A stretch of 64,000 bases of DNA from Bathymodiolus brooksi. Lineage: Eukaryota > Mollusca > Bivalvia > Mytilida > Modiolidae. Made by a program: the position numbers and the translations under genes. Shown one piece after another: positions 33,401 to 40,800 of the stretch. The notes below the pieces were generated by a model. It worked only from the letters and a program-made list of their open reading frames with translations. It ran no database searches and was not told where the DNA came from. The stretch spans positions 58,230,369-58,294,368 of the forward strand of contig OY804588.1 of the NCBI GenBank assembly GCA_963680875.1. The letters run 5' to 3'. Each line of letters opens with the position of its first letter. Position 1 is the first letter of the stretch.

Positions 33401-34088
33401 AAACACTAAGCATAAAACTACAGATTAAGATACACGAACCCCACCACTAAACATCAGTGTGAACTCATGTGCTCCGCAAGGGCAAGCAGTTCCCGCGTGC
33501 CAACAGTGACACCCATTGCGTCGCTTGTGTGACGTGTTAAATAAACGTTGGAGAAAACCGTAAGGGCAACCCAAGAATGGACAATACAAAAAAATTGACT
33601 ACATTGTGTACACAATACACAGGACAAAGACAAACACAGCAGAAAATTAAAGGATGACCAACACGGTCCCACCAAAAACCGAGGACAGCAGGGATCACAT
33701 GAAATCCGTTCGTTATGCTGGTGAAATAGATCTACTGTTTTCACGTGTTTTATCTACTTTGTGACATCATACTTTATCAACAGCATTGATAATTGATGCA
33801 ATCCACATATATATGTTCAATCTTACCACTGATTTTGAAGTTTCTTTGTTTCTTCTTAAATTTTCTTTCTTCTTCCATCCCTTCTCGTATTGCTTTCTCG
33901 ACATTTAATTCAACCGTTTCAGTCTCTCTTTCATCCAATGCTCTTTCTACTTCTTCCAATTCTTCCAGTTTAACTATTTCTTTCAGTTGTTCTAGCTCAC
34001 TATGAGTTAATTCCGTTAGTCCGGTACTGGGTTGACACATAACAAGCAGAAATGCCAATACAAGCCCAACTTTGGCGTATGTTGTCAT
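15428..34088 (-). CDS. Secreted animal haem peroxidase (myeloperoxidase/peroxinectin superfamily), 16 coding exons
   Basis: Joined exons (minus strand, upper to lower coordinate): 34088-33827, 32983-32863, 31799-31695, 31343-31147, 30007-29828, 28716-28668, 27333-27236, 26630-26532, 25441-25325, 24096-23908, 22059-21920, 20916-20750, 19595-19380, 18777-18611, 17174-17072, 15476-15428. All introns are GT-AG, all phases agree, and the sum is 2259 nt, or 752 residues plus stop. Family knowledge: these enzymes use H2O2 to oxidise halides or phenols and are secreted or granule-stored. Seen here: signal peptide (~1-23), acidic/charged pro-region with RRNR at 97-100, peroxidase domain from ~195, Gln274/Asp277-His278-Asp279, Ca loop Thr347/Phe349/Asp351/Ser353, distal Arg413, proximal His517, Asn596. 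Odd: the haem-ester Glu expected three residues after Arg413 is Val416. The start codon follows a splice acceptor, so a 5' UTR exon lies upstream of 34090. Orthology (chorion peroxidase, peroxinectin, etc.) is not resolved. Confidence 0.93.
15880..16230. repeat. C-rich degenerate tandem repeat in intron 15
   Basis: Several poor copies of a ~55-60-bp unit such as 'caaaaagcttgcc...actttttaatccactcctacg' and 'cccattttcccgtactctcc' between 15980 and 16215, with C tracts. The minus- and plus-strand open frames here are by-products of the base composition. Confidence 0.5.
16255..16795. other. Intronic AT-rich sequence
   Basis: Nothing recognised; part of peroxidase intron 15. Confidence 0.4.
16797..16963 (+). 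repeat. SINE family A, 5'-truncated
   Basis: Starts at the 'gaggcggggtgtactcgata' block and contains 'acattatgtgataaagtttt', 'aataaaactgaccctcac' and 'tgttgaaagtggcgttaaac'. The tRNA-like head is absent. Confidence 0.75.
17072..17174 (-). CDS. Peroxidase exon 15
   Basis: Acceptor AATACAG|G, donor AAAG|GTATGT. It encodes [20 protein letters not shown]. The family norm is IRKVSLARIICDN, so this end is more diverged (Gly for Arg, Val for Asp) but keeps the Cys. Confidence 0.88.
17410..17730. mobile_element. Foldback MITE in peroxidase intron 14
   Basis: The ends are long imperfect inverted copies: left GATTAAAATCAGCAGTTGTA plus 'ctccccaactaacatttgac'; right 'gtcaaatgttaaggggagc' and TAACAACTGATTTTAATC. 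Inner GAGGTCATGTC and GGATATGACCTC also pair. No coding sequence; target duplication unclear. Confidence 0.65.
18040..18250 (+). pseudogene. Reverse-transcriptase-family relic
   Basis: Contains 'aagttgaagtcatcactttc' and the frame [14 protein letters not shown], the same C-terminal block as in 13513-13705 and 58940-59040. It sits in peroxidase intron 14. Confidence 0.55.
18611..18777 (-). CDS. Peroxidase exon 14
   Basis: Acceptor ATTTCAG|G, donor GAAG|GTAGTG. It encodes [20 protein letters not shown] and QGDRFWYER, the usual 'DIDLw-GG-x-E' and 'GDRFWYE' motifs near the C-terminus. Confidence 0.93.
19380..19595 (-). CDS. Peroxidase exon 13: [14 protein letters not shown] signature
   Basis: Acceptor GTTACAG|G, donor ACAA|GTAAGT. 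It encodes [17 protein letters not shown], the strongest signature of the superfamily (Asn596 corresponds to the Asn that orients the proximal His), then the FCGLPAP block. Confidence 0.95.
19684..20553 (+). pseudogene. Non-LTR retrotransposon (LINE) ORF2 remnant lacking the RT domain
   Basis: An open frame of about 289 codons bounded by stops, without an ATG at its start. Residues ~10-65 are the C-terminal end of an AP-endonuclease domain, including LDLIFTTNP and the closing [12 protein letters not shown] motif. Residues ~66-170 are the linker before RT ([16 protein letters not shown]). The frame then jumps directly to the extreme C-terminus, [31 protein letters not shown] and so on. The whole RT catalytic region (with its YADD box) is gone, yet the frame is kept. 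It lies in the peroxidase intron between exons 13 and 12, antisense to the gene. CR1/L2/jockey-like clade by general look; not resolved. Confidence 0.8.
20640..20735. mobile_element. MITE fragment with GAATTCACAGTAC end
   Basis: Ends GAATTCACAGTAC and contains 'aaatccacgaaaattggc'. It is the inverse of the left end at 22310-22340 (TACTGTGAATTTACTTAAAT...). Only part of the element is recognisable. Confidence 0.45.
20750..20916 (-). CDS. Peroxidase exon 12
   Basis: Acceptor TTGACAG|A, donor GACGC|GTAAGT. It encodes [20 protein letters not shown], the region after the proximal His, ending EAKKADA. Confidence 0.88.
21090..21252 (+). repeat. SINE family A, 5'-truncated
   Basis: Has 'gataaagtttgtaagtaact', 'cctccggtttcctccaac', 'aaaactgaccgccacg' and 'attgttgaaatggcgctaag'. 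In peroxidase intron 11. Confidence 0.75.
21920..22059 (-). CDS. Peroxidase exon 11: proximal haem ligand
   Basis: Acceptor GTTCTAG|A, donor CAG|GTAAGC. It encodes [20 protein letters not shown] and GHSQ. His517 is the proximal iron ligand. The upstream intron has a ~200-bp T-rich tract. Confidence 0.92.
22070..22290 (-). repeat. ~200-bp T-rich (minus strand) tract ahead of exon 11
   Basis: On the plus strand it is A-rich with repeated 'aaacaaaa' units; on the gene strand it is pyrimidine-rich and ends about 10 bp from the exon 11 acceptor. The Phe/Leu/Cys-rich open frames here are artefacts of this composition. Confidence 0.7.
22310..22480 (+). mobile_element. MITE fragment with TACTGTGAATTTAC end
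   Basis: Left end TACTGTGAATTTACTTAAAT with 'ttcgtggaccaa', then internal 'tttcgtggtttgacattggc' and 'cacgaaatccacgaac', a foldback pattern also seen at 20640-20735. Confidence 0.45.
23040..23310 (-). repeat. SINE family B, diverged
   Basis: Matches the 556-905 copy at 'aacacactgagttgga', 'agacatgtcgatgcacggac' and 'acacattattt'. The tRNA-like head on the right is degraded. Confidence 0.6.
23908..24096 (-). CDS. Peroxidase exon 10: distal Arg segment with an unusual Val
   Basis: Acceptor GACACAG|G, donor CAGA|GTAAGT. It encodes [11 protein letters not shown], then [12 protein letters not shown] and [18 protein letters not shown]. Arg413 is the distal Arg. The family normally has Arg-x-Asn-Glu here, the Glu giving a second haem ester; this gene has GTC (Val416). 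Degenerate copies of the start of this exon lie upstream at 24140-24415. Confidence 0.93.
24140..24415 (-). repeat. Degenerate tandem copies of the exon 10 5' edge
   Basis: The first ~25 bp of exon 10 with its acceptor reads on the plus strand as 'ggctggacgttaactcttac' plus 'atcacctgtg'. Related blocks occur at ~24347 ('ggttggacgttaactctgat', 'atcacctc'), ~24383 ('acacgttaactctgac'), ~24310, ~24250 and ~24205. About six copies; at least one still reads GDIRVNVQP on the gene strand. Confidence 0.75.
24420..24655 (+). repeat. SINE family A, full length with tRNA-like head
   Basis: Head 'gtggtcgtgattgtatagtg' with B-box-like GAGTTCGAATCCC at ~24496, then 'ggcgaggtgtactcgataca', the gap-containing central part 'ccgccacgatataac' and the 3' end 'gtggcgttaaacaccataac'. 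The conserved central/3' part resembles the cores of widely distributed metazoan SINE superfamilies; I cannot assign which. Lies in peroxidase intron 9. Confidence 0.85.
24740..25300 (-). repeat. Retroelement 3'-tail repeats, two partial copies
   Basis: 24760-25070 (minus) carries 'acacaatacacaggacgaag' and 'gatgttcccgaagggtaagc'; 25090-25300 (plus) carries 'ggagcaggaactgcttacc', 'tgtagatggttgtttgtcc' and ends 'gattacccctttggtgtctt' with 'caaactcttctt'. This 3' end is the segment that is amplified in the 62-bp and 22-bp arrays. Confidence 0.65.
25325..25441 (-). CDS. Peroxidase exon 9
   Basis: Acceptor ATTTAG|G, donor GCAG|GTAATC. It encodes [17 protein letters not shown] and an Asp-rich stretch. 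The retroelement-tail repeat in the downstream intron begins about 20 bp past the donor. Confidence 0.9.
25560..25720 (+). repeat. Retroelement-family fragment
   Basis: Contains 'tgtaccaagccagaaacgtg' and 'gtgtatcaattttgcc', shared with 14620-14700, ~15690 and 27450-27560. Confidence 0.5.
26015..26065 (-). repeat. SINE family A 3'-end fragment
   Basis: 'ttcaacaatatttcagttat' and 'attgtggcggttagctttat' match the minus-strand 3' core of the SINE. Confidence 0.5.
26532..26630 (-). CDS. Peroxidase exon 8: calcium-binding loop
   Basis: Acceptor TGTTTTAG|TT, donor ATG|GTAAAT. It encodes [14 protein letters not shown]. Thr347, Phe349, Asp351 and Ser353 match the Ca2+ ligands Thr168, Phe170, Asp172 and Ser174 of myeloperoxidase. 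Confidence 0.92.
27236..27333 (-). CDS. Peroxidase exon 7
   Basis: Acceptor TTTGTAG|G, donor TAG|GTTAGT. It encodes [15 protein letters not shown] and [13 protein letters not shown], the family's 'CM-x-FVRS-xP' region. Confidence 0.9.
27671..27850. mobile_element. mariner/pogo-like MITE with TA target duplication
   Basis: 180 bp. The left end CAGTAAAACTTGTATAAACC and the right end (reverse complement CCGTGAAACTTGTCTAAACC) pair, both continuing GAACC. Flanked by TA on each side (27669-27670, 27851-27852). Lies in peroxidase intron 6. Confidence 0.75.
27964..28455. repeat. 40-bp minisatellite, about 12 copies, peroxidase intron 6
   Basis: Diverged units around CATAGGCATGACTCGATTTC plus CGTACACTGGTATTACTCGC; the spacing is 40 bp in clean parts (for example 28081 to 28121). 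Confidence 0.9.
28668..28716 (-). CDS. Peroxidase exon 6 (49 bp)
   Basis: Acceptor TTTCAG|G, donor AAAG|GTAAGA. It encodes [16 protein letters not shown]; the Cys-Cys pair is typical of this position in invertebrate haem peroxidases. Confidence 0.88.
28760..28990 (-). repeat. Retroelement 3'-tail copy, unamplified
   Basis: 'aagtttgaagatgttatc', 'gtaaatcaaagaaggaca', 'aacaacgatctacaaaac' and 'gttcctgctccacg' in the same order as around the 62-bp array, but each block occurs once. Confidence 0.65.
29040..29540 (+). repeat. Retroelement 3' tail, plus orientation
   Basis: 'gaggctgaaactgcttaccc', 'gagcacctgggttcgtcccc', 'gtgttgctcatctttg', 'ttcgtcctgtgtcttgtg' and 'gattgccctttcggttttc'. The same blocks occur at 50590-50775, 56340-56525, 57415-57640 and 59120-59290. 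The short open frames are repeat translations. Confidence 0.65.
29828..30007 (-). CDS. Peroxidase exon 5: distal haem pocket
   Basis: It encodes LPDAR and then [15 protein letters not shown]. Gln274, Asp277 (haem ester), His278 (distal acid-base) and Asp279 (calcium) match Q91, D94, H95 and D96 of myeloperoxidase. The acceptor used (TTTATTTGTAG|TG) is the last of four tandem copies of an acceptor-like sequence that extend to ~30115. Confidence 0.93.
30008..30115 (-). repeat. Tandem copies of the exon 5 splice acceptor
   Basis: On the gene strand, 'gtttatttgtagtgagttct'-like units of about 33 bp occur four times, the last being the exon 5 acceptor itself. Each copy keeps the T-rich tract, TAG and the first exon bases TGAGTTCT or TAAGTTCT. 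Confidence 0.8.
30163..30795 (+). repeat. SINE family B with tRNA-like head, split by an insertion
   Basis: Head GGTGTAATGGTTAGCATGCT...GATCGAGGGTTCGGGC looks like A and B boxes of a tRNA, followed by the family body and a 3' end 'tgatatagctgacaaaattg'. The body is interrupted by the element at 30465-30752. Lies in peroxidase intron 4. Confidence 0.8.
30465..30752. mobile_element. Non-autonomous inverted-repeat element with 3-bp TGA duplication
   Basis: The left end GGCCAAAATTAAAAACATGT with TTTCCCCATACCCGACC and the right end ...GGTCGGGTAAGGGGAAA...AATTGTGGCC are inverted copies. TGA flanks both sides (30462-30464, 30753-30755), and removing the insert restores the SINE sequence 'gccatgatatagctgac'. 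A 3-bp duplication suggests a PIF/Harbinger-like mechanism; that is inference. Confidence 0.75.
30800..31140 (-). repeat. Retroelement 3'-tail copy with a single 62-bp-type unit
   Basis: 30938-31140 reads 'agaagagtttgaagatacca', 'aagaggtaatcagaatccgt', 'aaatcaaagaagaacagaca', 'actcaatggccaaaagg' and then 'aacaacgatctacaaaac' and 'aggcagttcctgctccacta'. This is the unamplified form of the satellite unit in its original context, and it abuts the exon 4 donor. Confidence 0.75.
31147..31343 (-). CDS. Peroxidase exon 4: start of the peroxidase domain
   Basis: Acceptor TTCTAG|T, donor GTG|GTAAGT. It encodes the family's opening motif [20 protein letters not shown] (from residue 195), followed by a Pro-Arg-Phe-Leu block and YADS. 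Cys residues at 179, 186 and 202 probably form disulphides. Confidence 0.93.
31406..31646 (-). repeat. SINE family A, full length
   Basis: 'gccactttcaacaatatttc', 'ctatatcgtggttgtcaatt', 'gttgtatcgagtacacctcg' and the head complement 'ccatacgaacacgatggccc'. In peroxidase intron 3. Confidence 0.8.
31695..31799 (-). CDS. Peroxidase exon 3: pro-region
   Basis: Acceptor CTTTCAG|A, donor CAG|GTATAC. It encodes [18 protein letters not shown] and a Lys-rich end. No domain recognised; the frame joins cleanly to both neighbours. Confidence 0.85.
31990..32690 (-). repeat. Diverged SINE family A interrupted by a MITE
   Basis: 31990-32155 shows 'aacatatttcagtaacatca' and 'cactgattacataagta'; the head resumes after 32645 as 'ggtag...catagcatcgcggac'. 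The MITE at 32156-32644 splits it. Confidence 0.55.
32156..32644. mobile_element. Tc1/mariner-type MITE, palindromic
   Basis: 489 bp. The left end CAGTCAATGGACATAAGTAT continues TCGTCACCCTCGAT; the right end is its inverse (...ACGAATACTTATGTCCATTG ACGG). The arms match for about 80 bp. A TA duplication flanks it (32154-32155 and 32645-32646). Lies in peroxidase intron 2. No ORF. Confidence 0.85.
32863..32983 (-). CDS. Peroxidase exon 2: basic pro-region
   Basis: Acceptor TTTAG|G, donor TT|GTAAGT. It encodes [18 protein letters not shown] and a helical segment. RRNR (residues 97-100) fits the R-x-x-R rule of furin-type convertases, suggesting propeptide removal; this is inference. Confidence 0.88.
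33066..33700 (-). repeat. Retroelement-tail copy carrying an inserted ATTG-tailed repeat
   Basis: Left part 'aagtttaaagatacaaaaag', then at 33118 a GATT/ATTG run introduces another dispersed sequence ('gagcaatttttcagctatat') to ~33352, after which the tail resumes with 'aacaacgatccaccaaacac', 'gtgctccgcaagggcaagca' and 'aatacacaggacaaagac'. In peroxidase intron 1. A related piece may lie at 59650-59870. Confidence 0.55.
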
Positions 34089-34090
34089 TT
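33827..34090 (-). CDS. Peroxidase exon 1: signal peptide and acidic pro-region
   Basis: The exon begins at 34090 after a T-rich tract ending TTTTTTTTAG, two bases before the ATG at 34088. Residues 2-23 form a hydrophobic signal sequence ([12 protein letters not shown]) with likely cleavage after a Ser-Thr-Gly. Residues 24-75 are rich in Glu, Leu and Lys and probably helical or coiled. The donor is G|GTAAGA (phase 1). The longer upstream open frame would read through the acceptor, so the ATG at 34088 is preferred. Confidence 0.88.
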
Positions 34091-34137
34091 CTAAAAAAAA
34101 TAATAGCAATGCTTGCCTGAACTTGCTTGAAGGTGTT

Positions 34138-34375
34138 TAATGCCTTTTAACACTATTTCAGTGATATCGTGGCGGCCAGTTTTATTGGTGGAGGAAACCG
34201 GAGAACCCGGAGAAAACCACCGACCTGTCGCAAGTTAGTCATTGACAAACTTTATCACACAATATTGTACACCTCGTCCTGATCGAGATTCGAACACACA
34301 ATATCAGTGGTGATAGGCACTGATTGCATAGGTAGTTGTAAATCCAACCACCATACCATCACGGCTACGACGGCG
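34138..34375 (-). repeat. SINE family A
   Basis: 'aacactatttcagtgatatc', 'gtggcggccagttttattgg', 'gattcgaacacacaatatca' and the head complement at ~34360. It lies just upstream of peroxidase exon 1, inside the presumed 5' intron. Confidence 0.8.
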
Positions 34376-34503
34376 CATGTGTTAAATCATAGACTTTAAG
34401 GAAAGCGATCTCAACTCGAATTAAATCTATACACAAAATGTACATGAAAATTACACCGGCCATCAACAAATCAAAATCCATGATACTTATATAAGATGTG
34501 GCT

Positions 34504-34768
34504 GTCGTGGTCGTGATCGTATGGTAGTTAGATTTACAATTACCTGTGCAATCAGTACCTAGGCTGTCACCACTAAAGTTGTGAGTTCTAACCCGGTTGA
34601 TAGCGATGTGTACTCGATTCAACATTATGTGATAAAGTTATTCAGTGACTTGCGACAGGTCGATGGTTTTCACTGGGTACTCCGGTTCCCTCAACCAATA
34701 AAACTGACCGCCATGATATAACGGAAATATTGTTGAAAGTGGCGTTAAATACCATAAACCCCAACCCT
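34504..34768 (+). repeat. SINE family A
   Basis: Full copy: 'cgtggtcgtgatcgtatggt' head, 'gtgagttctaacccgg' B-box position, 'attatgtgataaagttattc', 'aataaaactgaccgccatga' and 'gtggcgttaaataccataaa'. Confidence 0.8.
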
Positions 34769-34897
34769 ACCCTCTAAACCCTTCCAATAAAATGGTGACC
34801 ATAGTTCAACTTGAAACATATTTTTCCTTATACATACACTACCTTGTATACAAAACTACCGTTGGTTTATATGTGTTAATTACAATATACATTTGTA

Positions 34898-37800
34898 TTA
34901 GAAAAGTTTAAAGAAACCAAACAGGTAACCGGAAGCGTAAATCAAAGAAGGACAGCCAATGCAATGACCAACAGATATCAAACAGGTAATCAGAAGCCGT
35001 AAATCAAAGAAGGACAGACAATACAATGACCAAAAGATACCAAACAGGTAATCAGAAGCCGTAAATCAATTAAGGACAGACAATACAATGACCAAAAGAT
35101 ACCAAACAGGTAATCAGAAGCCGTAAATCAAAGAAGGACAGACAATACAATGACCAAAAGATACCAAACAGGTTATCAGAAGCCGTAAATCAAAGAAGAA
35201 CAGACAATACAATGACCAAAAGATACCAAACAAGTAATCAGAAGCCGTAAATCAAAGAAGAACAGACAATACAATGACCAAAAGACACCAAACAGGTAAT
35301 CAGAAGCCGTAAATCAAAGAAGAACAGACAATACAATGACCAAAAGATACCAAACAGGTAATCAGAAGCCGTAAATCAAAGAAGAACAGACAATACAATA
35401 ACCAAAAGATACCAAACAGGTAATCAGAAGCCGTAAATCAAAGAAGGACAGACAATACAATGACCAAAAGATACCAAACAGGTAATCAGAAGTCGTAAAT
35501 CAAAGAAGGACAGACAATACAATGACCAAAAGATACCAAACAGGTAATCAGAAGCCGTAAATCAAAAAAGGACAGACAATACAATGACCAAAGGATACCA
35601 AACAGGTAATCAGAAGTCGTAAATCAAAGAAGGACAGACAATACAATGACCAAAAGATACCAAACAGGTAATCAGAAGCCGTAAATCAAAGAAGAACAGA
35701 CAATACAATGACCAAAAGATACCAAACAGGTAATCAGAAGCCGTAAATCAAAGAAGGACAGACAATACAATGACCAAAAGATACCAAACAGGTAATCAGA
35801 AGCCGTAAATCAAAGGACAGACAATACAATGACCAAAAGATACCAAACAGGTAATCAGAAGTCGTAAATCAAAGAAGGACAGACAATACAATGACCAAAA
35901 GATACCAAACAGGTAATCAGAAGCCGTAAATCAAAAAAGGACAGACAATACAATGACCAAAAGATACCAAACAGGTAATCAGAAGTCGTAAATCAAAGAA
36001 GGACAGACAATACAATGACCAAAAGATACCAAACAGGTAATCAGAAGCCGTAAATCAAAGAAGAACAGACAATACAATGACCAAAAGATATCAAACAGGT
36101 AATAATCAGAAGCCGTAAATCAAAGAAGGACAGACAATACAATGACCAAAAGATACCAAACAGGTAATAATCAGAAGCCGTAAATCAAAGAAAGACAGAC
36201 AATGCAATGACCAAAAGATACCAAACAGGTAATCAGAAGCCGTAAATCAAAGAAGGGCAGACAATACAATGACCAAAAGAAACCAAACAGGTAATAATCA
36301 GAGGCCGTAAATCAAAGAAGGACAGACAATACAATGACCAAAAGATACCAAACAGGTAATCAGAAGCCGTAAATCAAAGAAGAACAGACAATACAATGAC
36401 CAAAAGATACCAAACAGGTAATCAGAAGCCGTAAATCAAAGAAGAACAGACAATACAATAACCAAAAGATACCAAACAGGTAATCAGAAGCCGTAAATCA
36501 AAGAAGGACAGACAATACAATGACCAAAAGATACCAAACAGGTAATCAGAAGTCGTAAATCAAAGAAGGACAGACAATACAATGACCAAAAGATACCAAA
36601 CAGGTAATCAGAAGCCGTAAATCAAAAAAGGACAGACAATACAATGACCAAAGGATACCAAACAGGTAATCAGAAGTCGTAAATCAAAGAAGGACAGACA
36701 ATACAATGACCAAAAGATACCAAACAGGTAATCAGAAGCCGTAAATCAAAGAAGAACAGACAATACAATGACCAAAAGATACCAAACAGGTAATCAGAAG
36801 CCGTAAATCAAAGAAGGACAGACAATACAATGACCAAAAGATACCAAACAGGTAATCAGAAGCCGTAAATCAAAGGACAGACAATACAATGACCAAAAGA
36901 TACCAAACAGGTAATCAGAAGTCGTAAATCAAAGAAGGACAGACAATACAATGACCAAAAGATACCAAACAGGTAATCAGAAGCCGTAAATCAAAAAAGG
37001 ACAGACAATACAATGACCAAAAGATACCAAACAGGTAATCAGAAGCCGTAAATCAAAGAAGGACAGACAATACAATGACCAAAAGATACCAAACAGGTAA
37101 TCAGAAGCCGTAAATCAAAGAAGAACAGACAATACAATGACCAAAAGATACCAAACAGGTAATCAGAAGCCGTAAATCAAAGAAGGACAGACAATACAAT
37201 GACCAAAAGATACCAAACAGGTAATCAGAAGCCGTAAATCAAAGGACAGACAATACAATGACCAAAAGATACCAAACAGGTAATAATCAGAAGCCGTAAA
37301 TCAAAGAAGGACAGACAATACAATGACCAAAAGATACCAAACAGGTAATAATCAGAAGCCGTAAATCAAAGAAAGACAGACAATGCAATGACCAAAAGAT
37401 ACCAAACAGGTAATCAGAAGCCGTAAATCAAAGAAGGGCAGACAATACAATGACCAAAAGAAACCAAACAGGTAATAATCAGAGGCCGTAAATCAAAGAA
37501 GGACAGACAATACAATGACCAAAAGATACCAAACAGGTAATCAGAAGCCGTAAATCAAAGAAGGGCAGACAATACAGTGACCAAAAGATACCAAACAGGT
37601 AATAATCAGAAGCCGTAAATCAAAGAAGAACAGACAATAGAATGACCAAAAGATACCAAACAGGTAATCAGAAGTCGTAAATCAAAGAAGGACAGACAAT
37701 ACAATGACCAAAAGATACCAAACAGGTAATCAGAAGCCGTAAATCAAAGAAAGACAGACAATACAATGACCAAAAGATACCAAACAGGTAATCAGAAGCC

Positions 37801-40800
37801 GTAAATCAAAGAAGGACAGACGATCCAATGACCAAAAGATACCAAACAGGTAATCAGAAGCCGTAAATCAAAGAAGGACAGACAATACAATGACCAAAAG
37901 ATACCAAACAGGTAATAATCAGAAGCCGTAAATCAAAGAAAGACAGACAATACAATGACCAAAAGATACCAAACAGGTAATCAGAAGCCGTAAATCAAGG
38001 AAGGACAGACAATGCAATGACCAAAAGATACCAAACAGGTAATCAGAAGCCGTAAATCAAAGAAGGACAGACAATACAATGACCAAAAGATACCAAACAG
38101 GTAATCAGAAGCCGTAAATCAAAGAAGAACAGACAATGCAATGACCAAAAGATACCAAACAGGTAATCAGAAGCCGTAAATCAAAGAAGGACAGACAATA
38201 CAATGACCAAAAGATACCAAACAGGTAATCAGAAGCCGTAAATCAAAGAAGGACAGACAATACAATGACCAAAAGATACCAAACAGGTAATCAGAAGCCG
38301 TAAATCAAAGAAGGACAGACAATGCAATGACCAAAAGATACCAAACAGGTAATCAGAAGCCGTAAATCAAAGAAGGACAGACAATACAATGACCAAAAGA
38401 TACCAAACAGGTAATCAGAAGCCGTAAATCAAAGAAGGACAGACAATACAATGACCAAAAGATACCAAACAGGTAATCAGAAGCCGTAAATCAAAGAAGG
38501 ACAGACAATACAATGACCAAAAGATACCAAACAGGTAATCAGAAGTCGTAAATCAAAGAAGGACAGACAATACAATGACCAAAAGATACCAAACAGGTAA
38601 TCAGAAGCCGTAAATCAAAAAAGGACAGACAATACAATGACCAAAGGATACCAAACAGGTAATCAGAAGTCGTAAATCAAAGAAGGACAGACAATACAAT
38701 GACCAAAAGATACCAAACAGGTAATCAGAAGCCGTAAATCAAAGAAGAACAGACAATACAATGACCAAAAGATACCAAACAGGTAATCAGAAGCCGTAAA
38801 TCAAAGAAGGACAGACAATACAATGACCAAAAGATACCAAACAGGTAATCAGAAGCCGTAAATCAAAGGACAGACAATACAATGACCAAAAGATACCAAA
38901 CAGGTAATCAGAAGTCGTAAATCAAAGAAGGACAGACAATACAATGACCAAAAGATACCAAACAGGTAATCAGAAGCCGTAAATCAAAAAAGGACAGACA
39001 ATACAATGACCAAAAGATACCAAACAGGTAATCAGAAGCCGTAAATCAAAGAAGGACAGACAATACAATGACCAAAAGATACCAAACAGGTAATCAGAAG
39101 CCGTAAATCAAAGAAGAACAGACAATACAATGACCAAAAGATACCAAACAGGTAATCAGAAGCCGTAAATCAAAGAAGGACAGACAATACAATGACCAAA
39201 AGATACCAAACAGGTAATCAGAAGCCGTAAATCAAAGGACAGACAATACAATGACCAAAAGATACCAAACAGGTAATAATCAGAAGCCGTAAATCAAAGA
39301 AGGACAGACAATACAATGACCAAAAGATACCAAACAGGTAATAATCAGAAGCCGTAAATCAAAGAAAGACAGACAATGCAATGACCAAAAGATACCAAAC
39401 AGGTAATCAGAAGCCGTAAATCAAAGAAGGGCAGACAATACAATGACCAAAAGAAACCAAACAGGTAATAATCAGAGGCCGTAAATCAAAGAAGGACAGA
39501 CAATACAATGACCAAAAGATACCAAACAGGTAATCAGAAGCCGTAAATCAAAGAAGAACAGACAATACAATGACCAAAAGATACCAAACAGGTAATCAGA
39601 AGCCGTAAATCAAAGAAGAACAGACAATACAATAACCAAAAGATACCAAACAGGTAATCAGAAGCCGTAAATCAAAGAAGGACAGACAATACAATGACCA
39701 AAAGATACCAAACAGGTAATCAGAAGTCGTAAATCAAAGAAGGACAGACAATACAATGACCAAAAGATACCAAACAGGTAATCAGAAGCCGTAAATCAAA
39801 AAAGGACAGACAATACAATGACCAAAGGATACCAAACAGGTAATCAGAAGTCGTAAATCAAAGAAGGACAGACAATACAATGACCAAAAGATACCAAACA
39901 GGTAATCAGAAGCCGTAAATCAAAGAAGAACAGACAATACAATGACCAAAAGATACCAAACAGGTAATCAGAAGCCGTAAATCAAAGAAGGACAGACAAT
40001 ACAATGACCAAAAGATACCAAACAGGTAATCAGAAGCCGTAAATCAAAGGACAGACAATACAATGACCAAAAGATACCAAACAGGTAATCAGAAGTCGTA
40101 AATCAAAGAAGGACAGACAATACAATGACCAAAAGATACCAAACAGGTAATCAGAAGCCGTAAATCAAAGAAGGACAGACAATACAATGACCAAAAGATA
40201 CCAAACAGGTAATCAGAAGCCGTAAATCAAAGGACAGACAATACAATGACCAAAAGATACCAAACAGGTAATAATCAGAAGCCGTAAATCAAAGAAGGAC
40301 AGACAATACAATGACCAAAAGATACCAAACAGGTAATAATCAGAAGCCGTAAATCAAAGAAAGACAGACAATGCAATGACCAAAAGATACCAAACAGGTA
40401 ATCAGAAGCCGTAAATCAAAGAAGGGCAGACAATACAATGACCAAAAGAAACCAAACAGGTAATAATCAGAGGCCGTAAATCAAAGAAGGACAGACAATA
40501 CAATGACCAAAAGATACCAAACAGGTAATCAGAAGCCGTAAATCAAAGAAGGGCAGACAATACAGTGACCAAAAGATACCAAACAGGTAATAATCAGAAG
40601 CCGTAAATCAAAGAAGAACAGACAATAGAATGACCAAAAGATACCAAACAGGTAATCAGAAGTCGTAAATCAAAGAAGGACAGACAATACAATGACCAAA
40701 AGATACCAAACAGGTAATCAGAAGCCGTAAATCAAAGAAAGACAGACAATACAATGACCAAAAGATACCAAACAGGTAATCAGAAGCCGTAAATCAAAGA

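Noticed and set aside
33777..34109. Peroxidase start at 34109 with seven extra residues
   Set aside because: Those codons are the T-rich intron end and AG acceptor; the ATG at 34088 directly follows it and begins a proper signal peptide.
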